DNA of 64,000 nt from Annona cherimola (Eukaryota > Streptophyta > Magnoliopsida > Magnoliales > Annonaceae), in the NCBI GenBank assembly GCA_030490835.1, contig CM059974.1, forward strand, positions 7,385,501-7,449,500. Direction: 5' to 3'. Below the pieces are notes generated by a model. The model worked only from the letters and a program-made list of their open reading frames with translations. It ran no database searches and was not told the DNA's origin. Both the position numbers and the translations under genes were made by a program. Shown in pieces: positions 11,249-22,707 of the stretch. Position 1 is the stretch's first letter, and each line of letters begins with the position of its first letter.

Positions 11249-14169
11249 GTTTCCGAGCCAAGAACAAAGAGGGGGATTCCGCTTTAATACGTGCGAGATT
11301 GACCTGAAATGACAGACATGCCCTCGTGATTGGTCACAAGACAACGGTGGCGGGGGATTGGCCCCGCAATACGTATCGGCTCCGGCCTTTGCCACTGGCT
11401 GAGTGGATAGCGTTGACCAACCCAATTTAGATGGGCGCCGTAAAGGAAACTTTTTATTAGAATTTTTTTTTTATTTTCGGATATTTTCTATCGATATTCG
11501 CCATTCGGGTGCGTATTTTAGATTCTTCCTTTATTATAATAGCTAGCTATTATTTGTTGGACGCTGCGGAAACGTGATCTTAAGGGGGGGGGGAAGTTGG
11601 AGCAACTGGACTGTCGGTAACTAGATTATAGATTATCGACATATATATATGGAATTATAAAACATATATATTTAAAAATGATAAGTTTTGATATACGAAT
11701 TAAATATATGTGGGGCAAAAAAGAGTTATTTGCGCGCATACATATGATTTCTTACACAAATTTCGTATATGCCTATGATTTAAAAATTATTATAAATATG
11801 CGTGTGGCAAACATCAATTTATTATTCTTAAAATATTATGCATTTTTGATAAATCTAAACCACTTATGTGTTTATTAATACGAAGTTAGTTAGTATCCAA
11901 AGATCACCTTAGTTGGATATCTTAGTAGGCCATAATCAATTTAAAAATAATTTTGTAAATTTATATTTATTAGTGTTTAACAAGTAATCCAGTCATGGTG
12001 GTTTATATATATATATTAACTAAGTTCACATTAATAAATACAATAGATGGTTCCGATTTTAAAAAATTAAGAAGTTGAAACTGGCCATAGGTATAATTGT
12101 TAATATGTTAAATATTCATAGGTATATGTACAATAAATTTAAAATCGTAAGTATAAATACAATTTATGTAAAAGCCATAGATAAGAGAGCAAATAACTCA
12201 TAAATAAAATACTACGCTCAGAACGCCATTATGTAATGAACTGCACATGTACATATGTGTTGAATTGTCAGGAGTGATAATTTGGAAAATCCTTTTTTTT
12301 TTTTTCATAGAGGAATTAAGAATTCCTGGAAATTTCGCCATTCCCTCTTCAATCTGCAGGTGGTAATGATGCTGACGGGCCTGCCTCCAATTACAGGATA
12401 CGAACCCAGCTAGTTCAGGGTTTATATTATTTTTCAGTCGATTTAGCACGTACACACTACCAGACAGAAGTTTTGAACGCGACGACATGACCTACATGCA
12501 TGCACGTCGGAATCTCTGGGTTATTAAATATTAATTAGATATGGCCCTTGAGTTGGTTGAATTAAGTTCGAATATAGGCAAGAGTTGGGTCCAACTAAAA
12601 ATATATGATTTCGGATTAAAATATTTCTATGTATTTTTTTCATTTTGAAGCGGCAGTAACTATAAATATATTTTCACATTTTATTCAATTCTTGTGTTAA
12701 TTTTGCAATCAATCCGAAATTATCAATTTGTAGCCGCTTGAATAGTTTAGTAGTTGACACTAGTTTGGGTATATAGATTAAAGGCTCAAAAATTGAGTGA
12801 GCATTGAACCATATAATGTGCAGCAAGAAACAAAAATAATCAATTTGTACAAGTTATGGCCTTACGGGGTGTGCTCAATTCAAGAAGATGCGTTTGAAGA
12901 AAGGAATGAATGGCACATTCGTAAATTTGCATGGGTAGACACTGGGCCGGTGTGTCTCGATCCGTCGTGGCTGGTGGGGGAAATTGGAGCACGTACTGCA
13001 CGTTGGCAAGGTAGTTGAGAGCGTAGATAGTAGATACGTTGGTTAAGGAAGGAACACCGCAATCCGACGACTGCCTCTGAAAGCTCTATTTTCCTCGTGC
13101 AAGTCAAGACATGCATGAATCTCGCCTGATGAGTGGGCCTCCTTCGCTCGTTGGCCATAGTCTTTTTTTTTTGATGGATCGTTGGCCATAGTCTTTAGTT
13201 AAAGAGTTAGGACAACCAAACGATGTGGACCCACCCACTTAAAATGAACCCGGTGGTGGGGAGGGAGTTTATTTGACTAACGTTTCATTTACTTTTGCTT
13301 CATACGTACGGGAAGGCTTTCGTTCATGCTAAATTCTAATTTATGCACTTCTTGAGAAGCATTATCTTTTCATTTTCTACTTACGCGCTCTGTCGTGTTG
13401 CATTTTTGTGAGCGTGGAATTTACGCATAGAAGTGAGGCCAAATGGACCCCAAGCAGCAAACCCCAATTTCATGAAATCATCTTCATGTCAAAATATCCG
13501 CCAGTTTCAATAATTATTTGCTTTAACTAAGCTTTTCCTGAAACCTGTTTGTGATTTTCAGTTTCCCAAAGACATTTTGTCTCTGGCAATTAATTAACCG
13601 TATCGTCTGTGTATTCCAGACCCAGCCGACATAGTCAAAAAATTGCACCTGCGCCTTTCCAACTTGGGCGTTATATTTTTCAATGGTTGTGGACCATGCC
13701 CGCCTAGCAATGAGCTGGGCTTGGGTTCTGAGACAGGCTGTATGGTGCATACTCTGGGCTAGCTTGACGTCTTTTGTGGAGCTGCGCGTGATGCTATTCA
13801 AACTCGGTCGACTATTTATGACAACAAATGACACCTCCCAGATTAAGATTAAGTTGAAGGAAATTATGTGCTTTAAATTCATATACATAGCTGCTTGATT
13901 CTCTATTACATTGTGGTTTGTTTGTCAGTTGTCACCACCCACCACGAAATTAAATAAGAAAGACTCCTCGAGAAATCCAAAAAACTTTCGTCGCATACGA
14001 TGCAACTTTCTCCGTTGATTCTATATTGATTCTTACCGCCGTCCGTTTGCTGCCTTGCTACCCATCCATTTTCGATCCTGCAAAATTCGGAGCTTTCATC
14101 AATCCAGATTCCTGACTCAGTTTCTACATGATGCCACGTCCTGCATGTTGCTTTTCGTCTATAACCACG
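11249..14169. other. intergenic region upstream of the QWRF gene
   Basis: The first 200 bases are GC-richer and must hold the QWRF 5' UTR and promoter; no clear TATA box was identified. A run of ten G lies near 11584-11593. Beyond 11450 the DNA is AT-rich. Open frames at 12198-12488 (minus), 12880-13158 (minus) and 13523-13888 (minus, 121 codons) have no recognisable family and no paired splice structure, so they are not called genes. Confidence 0.4.
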
Positions 14170-14177
14170 CCAGTTAC

Positions 14178-14767
14178 TAAGGTGTTAATGGTCATGGTTA
14201 ACCCGTCAACATACTCGTCCAACCCGTTTATAAATGGATTTGGGTTGTGATTTTTGAATAAATGAGTTATTATCTGCCGACCCGTTTAACCATTTAATTA
14301 AATAAATGGATTAATGTTGAGATTTTATAACCCATCAACCGTTTAGTAACCCATATAACTTGTTCAACTCATTTAACTTGCTTAACTTATTAAAGTTTTA
14401 TATATATACATGTAAACTCCTTGGTTATTATTCCTCTCTAAGTTTTCCTCTATTTACCTAATTTTCATTTTTTTTTACTGTTGCCCTAATTTTATTTTCC
14501 CGTTACTGTCATATTTTCATTTTCCTATACCGAAAACACCCTCTCGTCTCTCCCTGCATGATTATTATCTACTAGAGTCTAGGCTTTTTAGTTATTTGTT
14601 ATGCAACTTGTTAACAACTTACCAGCCCGTTTGTTAAATGAGTTGTAAATGGGTTAGGGTTGTGATTTTTAAAATGGTTAATAAACGAATTAGAGTTAAG
14701 ATATTTTAAATGAATTAGGATTAGGATTAAATTATAACACATCCAACCCGATCCGTTAACACCCCTA
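14178..14767. mobile_element. hAT-type MITE, family B
   Basis: Second copy of the family at 4579-5152, in inverted orientation. Ends are TAAGGTGTTAATGGTCATGG and, in reverse complement, TAGGGGTGTTAACGG. Flanks CCAGTTAC (14170-14177) and CCTGTTAC (14768-14775) are an 8-bp target duplication with one mismatch. The 590-bp interior shares the aacccgttta and aaatgggtta words and has no coding capacity. Confidence 0.85.
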
Positions 14768-14775
14768 CCTGTTAC

Positions 14776-16599
14776 ATCCGTCTATGTCAGGATGAAAAAA
14801 CAACAAAAATAGTGGTGAAATCAAGAATTCTTTAACCAATCAAAAAAAATAATTCTTTAGGTTGATGCCCTTGTTTTGGGCGCTAGCTAATCCGTTGTGC
14901 ATATATTATAGTCTGGACGGTGGCCATGTCTCGCATCGAAAGCCCGGTTCTAATTTGTTTGTCATGACTCCCTATATCGCCCGAAGTGCTATTTCCTCCA
15001 AATGTCCTGCTGGTGGCGTTTGATAATGTGGTTGTAGTGTGTACGTGCGTGAGTTAAGAAAGAATATTTTTTAATTAGTATTACATACAGATATTATTAC
15101 AATCAGGCAACCTTTCAGATTTTTTTTTTGTAAAGACCCGCACTCTTAGCAGGACCACAGCAGGTACTATTAGGGCGCGCACAATGCCCTAGGGGTAGTA
15201 AAGAGAATATTTTGATAAATGAATCGAGATAAGATTTTTTATAAGTAGGAATAAGTTGATTAGTTGTAAGAAAAATAATTAAAATATGGAAGTAGAGTTA
15301 AGAAAAAATAACTAAAATATGAAAGTAAAGTTGATAAAATTAAAATAAAAAAGTAAAATTGATAGATCATTAAAATTATTTATGAAAAACGTACAACAAA
15401 AAAGAAAAAATCATGTACTGCCGTGACAACGAATCCATCTACATTCCAAGGCGTCCCTCGGATTGAGAGGGCAATTGCGAAATACGCTGGCTGGGCTTTA
15501 AAGAGTGTATTTTGATGACTTGATCGGGTGACAACTGACCAGACATATACTGACATGAGCCGTCCTACTCAGCGTCTCATCGTATTGTTATTATCCTCAG
15601 CTCTGCAGAGGATAGCGTGAAATCTACGTGCGAACTTTTGGGGCACAAAGCTTTAAAATACCCGTGCTTTTTGTCTTAGTGGGTGGTGGCAAATGGCATT
15701 GTGGTAACGCATCGACCGCATTAATCAGCATCCAGACTCCAACGCCGTCAAAGCCCTTAGATGTAGCTAATTAGCTATCAGCTAAACCAGCTGTTGCCGT
15801 TGTTGGATTAGATCTGGAAAGAAAAAGAGAAGTCATGCCCGGTTGAAGCCGTAAGAAAAACACTATCTAGAGATTCTTATTTTGAATGGATGCTAGTTGT
15901 TGGAGAGAAATCTCCTATTATTTGTAAAATCGAAAGTTACAATATATGGATTATTTTCGTAAAAAGAAAAAAAAAAAATTTAAACTTTGGAGGGTCTTCT
16001 ACGAAATGCCCTACAAAATTTACACAATTCATATCATACTTCCTACATCTGTTTTTGATCATTTATTTTCCATTTTCACGTTGAAATTACTATATACGTG
16101 TTCGACGGACCAGCTGTCAAATGTTTGCGGGAGAACATTTTTACGACTCTGCATATTGTATCATTTCTTCTCCCATTATATAATATAGCAGGCATTCCCG
16201 AGGCTGGAGATCATTTAAGTATCCAATAAATTATATGAATATCGCCTAAGTGTACCCAAGAAAGAAATTCGTAATAATTGAAGAAATATTGTTAAGATTT
16301 GAATGTTATGGTTGATCGATTATCTTTTTGTAAGTCAGGGAAGCATGAAAAAATGAGAAAATTTTGGCAGAAAATTTTTTAATGGATAATGTTTGTTGTG
16401 ATAGGATAGATTGACAATGGAAATGATAAGAGTAAGTAGAATAAAATTGAAATAAATAAAGTAATTATATGAAAAATGTATAAAAATTATTAAAGGATGG
16501 GTAGCAAAGTATTGAACATTTTTGCTAGATATAACCCTAATTTTTTACCTTTCATTCTTCTCTCATGATTCACCTCAGCTCTCAGTTAAGATATATATG
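14776..16599. other. intergenic DNA, no gene seen
   Basis: Mixed AT-rich sequence. About 15190-15410 and 16360-16500 contain A-rich stretches with words (aatatttt, gataaa, aattaaaatat) that resemble the interior of the Tourist-like MITEs at 56392 and 58908, but ends were not resolved. Open frames at 15890-16188 are AT-driven and lack family resemblance. Confidence 0.35.
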
Positions 16600-16965
16600 G
16601 AATATAATTTAGTGCAATTAATTGTACCATAACTTATGGTACAGTTAGCTGAAAATAAACTCTACATGATTAAAATAATAATTTACTCCACCTATTATTC
16701 TAAAATTATTTGTTTTATTAGCAAAAATTAATTTTCATCCAAATTGTACGTGTATGGGCCACATTTAAAAATAATACAAAATCAACGTAAGAAAATGGTT
16801 TGATATAAATAATAATTTTAAAGCCATTTTTCTAATACATGAACTATCTAAGATATAATTTATACATGAATAAATGAGTTATATAAAATATTAATATATT
16901 TAAATGAATATAAGGCTTATTTTAAGCCAAATGTATCATAACTCATAGAATATGTAAATGTATAT
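16600..16965. repeat. AT-rich MITE copy (family of the 5331-6050 inverted pair)
   Basis: Starts around a short palindrome (gtaccataacttatggtac) and then follows the left copy at 5331-5665 through landmarks such as ctacatgat, aaatcaacgta and gtttgatataaataa. Ends are approximate. Confidence 0.6.
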
Positions 16966-16999
16966 GATCATATCTCTATATAAATATAAAAAAAATATT

Positions 17000-17345
17000 A
17001 AAGTACAGTCAAAATGCACTATAGTTATGGTGTAGCCCACTACAAAATGAGTTCCACTTTATCATGAAATCAACATATATTCTACACATTATATTTAGAA
17101 TTATTTACTTTAATAGCATCCTAATTTTCATTCAAATTAAACACTCGTATAGGCCCCATCTTAAAATGGTAAAAATTAACATAATAAAATAATTTCATGT
17201 AAATATTAATTTTAAAGTTCTTCTTTCAGTATTTAAACTATCTAAAATATGATTTTTATATAGATAAATGATTAAAAAATATATTGTGACATTTTAATAC
17301 ATGTGAAGCCCATTTTGTCGTAGGCCATGTCTACAAGTGAAGGAT
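17000..17345. repeat. AT-rich MITE copy (family of the 5331-6050 inverted pair)
   Basis: Follows the same order of landmarks as the preceding copy and in the same orientation: actatagttatggtgtagc near the start, aggccccatcttaaaatggt in the middle and tgtgaagcccatttt near the end. The two copies lie almost back to back, so this is either a tandem duplication or two insertions. Confidence 0.6.
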
Positions 17346-18890
17346 TTTCTCCATGTAGAATGTAATTTAAAGAATAAATGTATAATAAGTTAAAGCATAT
17401 GATACATGATTATATAAAAAAATATCGATAAAAATAAAAAGATTGAAAAGTATAGTCGATAACAAAAAATACGATTAATAACAATTAACATAGCATTACA
17501 TTAATCTAAAAAATACGAAAACGACTATTACACTCTTTTTTAACATCTGCATCCAAACAAACCATTAAACCCTCGATAAATCAAATTAATAAGTAAAATG
17601 CACAATTGGATTGTTAGATGGGTCAGAGACTTCGATGGGATGGCAAATAAATTAATAATGTTTCTTAATAACTAATTTCCGTTACGCATCTCGCCCTGCC
17701 CTATGATACTGGCTGGCTTGCTCACTTTTATGGTGCACTTCATCCCAACCTTACGTACTGCATATGTCCTTGAATATTCCTTGTACAATTATCCCCATTT
17801 TCTGCAGCTAACGTGGCGTATCTTCCCATTTTGAGTTACTTTTTTTTTTTTTTTTCGATTAAACATTTTGAGTTATTTGTAAGCACTGAGGATATACATT
17901 TGTTTATTTCGGCGGACGGACCAACTAACTACATAAACGTACATTTCGTAATTAGGTTCAGCCATGATTCCAAATCTCAATGCGGAATATGCTGTCTTCG
18001 ATGCGATTGTTAATTAATTTATTCTGGAAGTGTCAGTTGGCCAATATGAAGAGCGAATAACGCAGCAGATATTCGACGGAGGTACAAAAGTATACGGGAG
18101 AGATTTTTGTTGAGAGCTGAGGATGAATAACTCAATAAAGCGGTGATCGAGCATATACCTTCGCCTCTAAAAATGAAAAGTCGAAGCTGCAAACGGTATT
18201 GCCTGCAAACATAACTTTTAGGTTTTGACCTAATTTGGATCCTCGAATTGAATAAATATCTTCAGCCACAATCACCCATTCGACGGAAATTTTTAATTCC
18301 ACAACTTCAACAGTTGCAACCTCCACACGTACAATCCGAGGACGGCAACCTCTGCCGTCTACTTATATTAGATTACAACTGTCTTATTTATCAGTTACTT
18401 AAGATCGAAGTCTAAAGCATTTTATAGTTTTAAATCCTCAGTCATGTGTTTAACCTAGGAAGGTATTCAGTAAGGCTCTACCGCCATGATCCAAGGGCCT
18501 TTTTGTTTTTGGAATCAATTCAATGGAAGTACGAATTGATGAGAAGATCGTTGTGTGAGAGAGGAATGAAATATTATATTAGGAATTTTTTTTAAAAAAA
18601 GTAATATTTAAAGTGAAAAAAGTGCCTATTAGAAATCAATTCAATGGAATTGAACTCGGATGATAAAATTGTATAAGGGCCGAAGAGGGATTATTCTGTA
18701 TTAAAAATAAGAACTGTACTATTAATAAAAATATTATTAAAAATCTTTAAAATAAGTGGCATTAAAGATGGCGGGCCATAGCAGGGCGTGGATGTCTCAA
18801 ACATGACGGCCCATGGTTCGGGTTGTGCGCTAAAGAAATAAAAATATACGTTAGGATTGAAGTGCAACTTAATTAAGCTAAGTTTACCCA
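17346..18890. other. intergenic DNA, no gene seen
   Basis: AT-rich apart from about 17580-18360. A minus-strand open frame at 18132-18326 stays open back to about 18360, but it is short and unrecognised and has no visible partner exons. Confidence 0.35.
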
Positions 18891-21483
18891 AGTTTAACTA
18901 TGGGTGGGAATTGGGGCGGGTCAACCCGTGACCCGGCTTTGACCCGACCCGTTTTTGACCGGGTAAAACCAATATATTTTTGACTCGATATAGGAATGGG
19001 TCAGAAATTTTGACCCGAATTCAAAAATAGGGTCGGGATGGGTCGACCATATCCTGACCCGAAAAGTCCGACCCGTCCCGCATATATAAATTTATTAAAA
19101 ATTATAAGCCTATATTTAAATATTTTTTTTCAAATTTCTCACTTTTTTATAATTAACTCTATCAACAATAGAAGAATCTATTTATTCAAAAAGCAATATA
19201 AGAATCAATAAAAAAAATTTACGTATATAACCCTTATATGTAATTGTATATTAACCTATTTTAATAAATGTATACTATATTTTCAAATGTTTTGTTTTCT
19301 TAATTATGTGTGTTTAAATAATTAGTGAAATATTGAAACATATAATATTTAAATTTAGTATAGATGTATACTTATGTTTAATAGGTATATAAATTTTGAA
19401 AATTATCTTATTTGACTCGTATTTTTTACTCGACCCCCTATCCCGAAACCGGTCCGATACCGACTGATAAGTCTAAAAATTTTCACTTAATTTTATATTA
19501 AATTCACACCGTTAAATATTAAAACATTAATTAAATGCATGTTTTAAGTGGAATTTCATGAAAATCATATTTTTGATAGAATCTTTAATTTTACTATAAA
19601 ACGGGTCATTTTGCAATATTTTGGAAAATATAAAATTATAAAAATAATTAGACATGTTAAAAGGGATTAAATAGGCTCACATTAAAATATGGGTATAAAG
19701 TAAACCATTATGAAACCTTAAGATAAAACAAATAGGGGCTTAAAAAGAAAAAGTAAATTAAACATCTTTGCGAGCTTATTATTTAAAAAAATAATAATAA
19801 TAAATTAATTAATTAAATGTTAAATCCATATTTTCATTTTCTGCATGTGCACGGTTACTGCAAACCACCGCCGGAGCACCATTTCAAAGCTCCATCTTCC
19901 CCACCGGCAGCATCTGCCTTCTAATTCATCCCCTGAATCCGGCAAGTGACGAGCTCGGCAATGGCGTATCCCAGCAGCAGACAACTTCAGCATTCTTCCC
20001 ATTGACTCCGGCCACAAATTGCCCAAACCGAATCCACCAGCGACAGCGAGGAAACCCGCATCAGTAACCATGAAAAACTCCACAGCAGACATTGCCAACC
20101 AGTCAAACCCACCGAGCAGCTGCCTTCTTTTCTTCTCCATCCAGCAAAACTCGTCAATCTCCAACCTTTAATTCCAATAGCCGGCTAGCCTTGATTCCAA
20201 CAATAACCACAAATCGAGCCGATGATTTTCCCCAATCCAAAGCCACCGAGCAGCTCCCAAAATTCCAATCAGCAACCCCTGCAATCAATCGGTAACTTCA
20301 TCTTCAAAAATGGGCCAACGCTTCTACAAACAACCGCCCAACCAATTGCATCAACCATGCACAATTGCAAGCCACATCTCCGGCCGTCCAGGCAATTCCG
20401 GCGAGCCCCTTCTCCATCAAATCCGGCAGCCATGATTCAGCCACCTAATCCACCTGAAAACCCATGCTCACCGGCTGCAACTCCTTCTTCCCCAATCCAG
20501 TTTCGGCCAGCCCCTATTTCCAAGCGCCCAAACAAGCAGATCAAGCTCGCCCCAAACCCATCAGTTGCCCCTAAAATCCAGCTAGACCATGTCTGATTCA
20601 AGACAACAGAAAACCATTTCCTCCAAACCAGCAAACTCCGGCAATGGAGGCAGCACCGATCTTAGCATTCCATCTGCCCGAAATTTCCCAATCAACGACT
20701 CTTCAAAATATCCGTAAACCCATTTCAGCAACCGAAAATCCAAAAACAAGAGCAGCCCTTTCAACCAAAACCCATCTCTGCATCTTCAATTCTCAACAGG
20801 CAAGCAGGTAGCCTGTCTTCTCCAAGTCGATCACGGCCTCTGTTCAACACCGAAAACCGGCAGCACTTCCTCTTCTCCGGCAATAGAAACCTCCTTAAAG
20901 GAAGACCGGCATCGACCTTTGAACCGGCTATTCCCTTCAAGCTCCAACCAGAAAAACCGAACTGCATCGAACGGCAGCATCTCACCGAGCATCCATTTTC
21001 TGCGGTTTCAGCAACTCAAATCCAGCGGACGATTTCTCCCACCAATCCATCGCAAATCCAATTTCAGCAAACCCATCTGCAGCTGGCATTTTTCCTTCAA
21101 CCAACAGAGCACATCAAGCCCCAATTTGCAAGCTGCAAAACCGCCGGTAATCTACCTCTTCACCGGAAACCCCTAATCCACGGCAGCAACACTGGCAGAG
21201 TCTAACAAGCAATCACGAGTAAGCGGATGGAAACCATTTGGACGGCAGCTATGCCATTAATCGGCATCAACGCTTAAACCGAACGTATCCATGATTCCAG
21301 CCATCAGCACCAACGAGTTATTTGGCAACAATCAACGCATCACCATTCCAAGGCTTCGAGCAAAGAAAAATCAACCGGCAAATGGCAAAGAGCAGCATAA
21401 TGGGCAGCAAAGTAACTACAGGCGAAGACAAACGTGGAATCCCACATCGGATTCGACTATGGAGGGAGGTCCCCTCACACATC

Positions 21484-21490
21484 TATAAAA
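21484..21490 (+). promoter_or_regulatory. TATA box of the solo LTR
   Basis: The string tataaaaggg stands about 1.05 kb before the LTR's 3' end and is followed by a C-rich stretch and then, about 125 bases on, by aataaa. This is the order expected at an LTR's U3-R junction. It could drive transcription toward the plus strand if the LTR is not silenced. Confidence 0.5.
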
Positions 21491-21889
21491 GGGACCCTCC
21501 CCACACTCCACACACCCCACACACAACACCCCACAAATCATAAAGCAATTTTTTCCCTTGGGTGGGACCCATTTTGTGGGACCCCTAGCAAGGAGGTGGG
21601 GCCAAGCAATAAAATTTTCATTACATGGAGATTTTGCTCTTCATATTAGGGTGATGTAAATTTTATTTTATTATTTTATGCTTTGTAGTGTTTCGTACTT
21701 ATTACTTTTCAATTTGTAGTTTTAATTATTAGATTAGATTTACTGCTTTATTTTTTTGCTTTGTAATTTTTAGTTTGAATTTAATATAATTTTCTTTCCT
21801 GCTTTAATAGTTGAGTTTTATAGCTTTTAATTGCTTTCTTAGAATAGTTTTAATTCAGTTGTTAGTTAATTATAATTTCTTTTAGCTTT

Positions 21890-22380
21890 TTGTCTCGCTT
21901 TCTTTCCAACTCTTCTAATCTTTTCTCTCTCTTCTTTCTCTCTCCTTCTAATTTCTTTCCCCCCTCTCTCTCTTTAATTTCTTCTATTTTCTCTTTTCTT
22001 CTCTCTCCAACGTCTCTTTCTCTCTCTTCTCTTTTTCTCTCTCTAATTTCTTCTAATTTCTCTTTTCTTTTCTCTCTCTAATGCCTCTCTCTCTTCTCTC
22101 ATATTCCTCTAATTTCTTCCATTTTCTCTTTTCTTCTCTCTCTCCAATGTCTCTTTCTCTCTCTTCTCCCTTATCTATCTAATTTCTTCTTCTCTTTCTC
22201 TCTCTTCTCTTTCTCTCTCTAATTTCTCTTTTCTTTTCTCTCCCCAACGTCTCTCTTTCTCTTTTCTTTCTCTTTCTCTCTCTAATTTCTCTTTTCTTTT
22301 CTCTCCCCAACATCTCTCTTTCTCTTCTCTTTCTCTCTTCTCTCTTTCTCTCTCTTCTCTATACCTTCTTTTTCTCTTAA
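21890..22380 (+). repeat. polypyrimidine tract in the solo LTR
   Basis: Nearly 500 bases consist almost only of C and T on the plus strand, built from imperfect units around ctctctttctcttttcttct and taatttctt. Direct duplicates are visible, for example ctctaatttctcttttctt recurs near 22218 and 22280. It is simple sequence; the open frame at 21890-22081 is an artefact of it. Confidence 0.7.
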
Positions 22381-22707
22381 AAACAATTCAAAACTACATC
22401 GCCTCTCTGTGGATTCGACCCGACTCACCGTTATTCTACACTATCACCCGTATAGTGGTAGCTTTAATGTGTTTCGGTTAATTTTAATTAAACTGGTGAT
22501 CACAGTGCTCTTAACGACAAGCACTTGGTGCGTATCACCGACCCGAATTTTGTCCCGAGACATAGTAGAAAAAAGTAATGGTCAAACCGACCTTGTCCCG
22601 ACCCGGTATAAAAATAAGGGTCAAATAAGATTTTTGAAAAGTAGGGTCAGGGTTGAGCAAACCCTGACCCATCCCGACCCGCCCCGATTCCCACCCCTAA
22701 GTTTAAC

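Larger units (their letters stand above)
19465..22537 (+). mobile_element. solo LTR (probably Gypsy-type) nested in a hAT MITE
   Basis: The block begins TGATAAGTCT and ends GTGCGTATCA, so it has TG...CA ends with short inverted TGATA/TATCA termini. A perfect 5-bp target duplication CCGAC flanks it (19460-19464 and 22538-22542). No gag-pol coding sequence, primer-binding site or second LTR is present. Plus-strand promoter-like and polyadenylation-like signals support the orientation: tataaaa at 21484-21490 and aataaa near 21609. The length and the ctgtggattcgacc motif near 22406-22420 recall LTRs of the Tat/Ogre lineage of Gypsy elements; this lineage call is from memory and tentative. The many open frames between 19820 and 22081 lie inside the LTR and are not genes. 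Confidence 0.8.
18899..22699. mobile_element. hAT-type MITE, family A, split by a solo LTR
   Basis: Outer ends are TATGGGTGGGAATTGGGGCG on the left and TAGGGGTGGGAATCGGGGCG on the right (reverse complement). A perfect 8-bp target duplication AGTTTAAC flanks it (18891-18898 and 22700-22707). MITE sequence occupies 18899-19464 and 22538-22699; in between lies a 3073-bp LTR. With the LTR removed the remainder lines up in reverse orientation with the copy at 3597-4288. Confidence 0.88.

Noticed and set aside
13523..13888. Minus-strand open frame of 121 codons
   Set aside because: No recognisable family, no neighbouring exons, and an overlapping plus-strand frame of similar quality; not supported as a gene.
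18132..18326. Minus-strand open frame (64 codons) that looks somewhat protein-like
   Set aside because: No family recognised and no exon partners; too short to support alone.
19820..21488. Many open frames on both strands (up to 124 codons)
   Set aside because: All lie inside the solo LTR and show no gag, protease, polymerase or cellular motifs.
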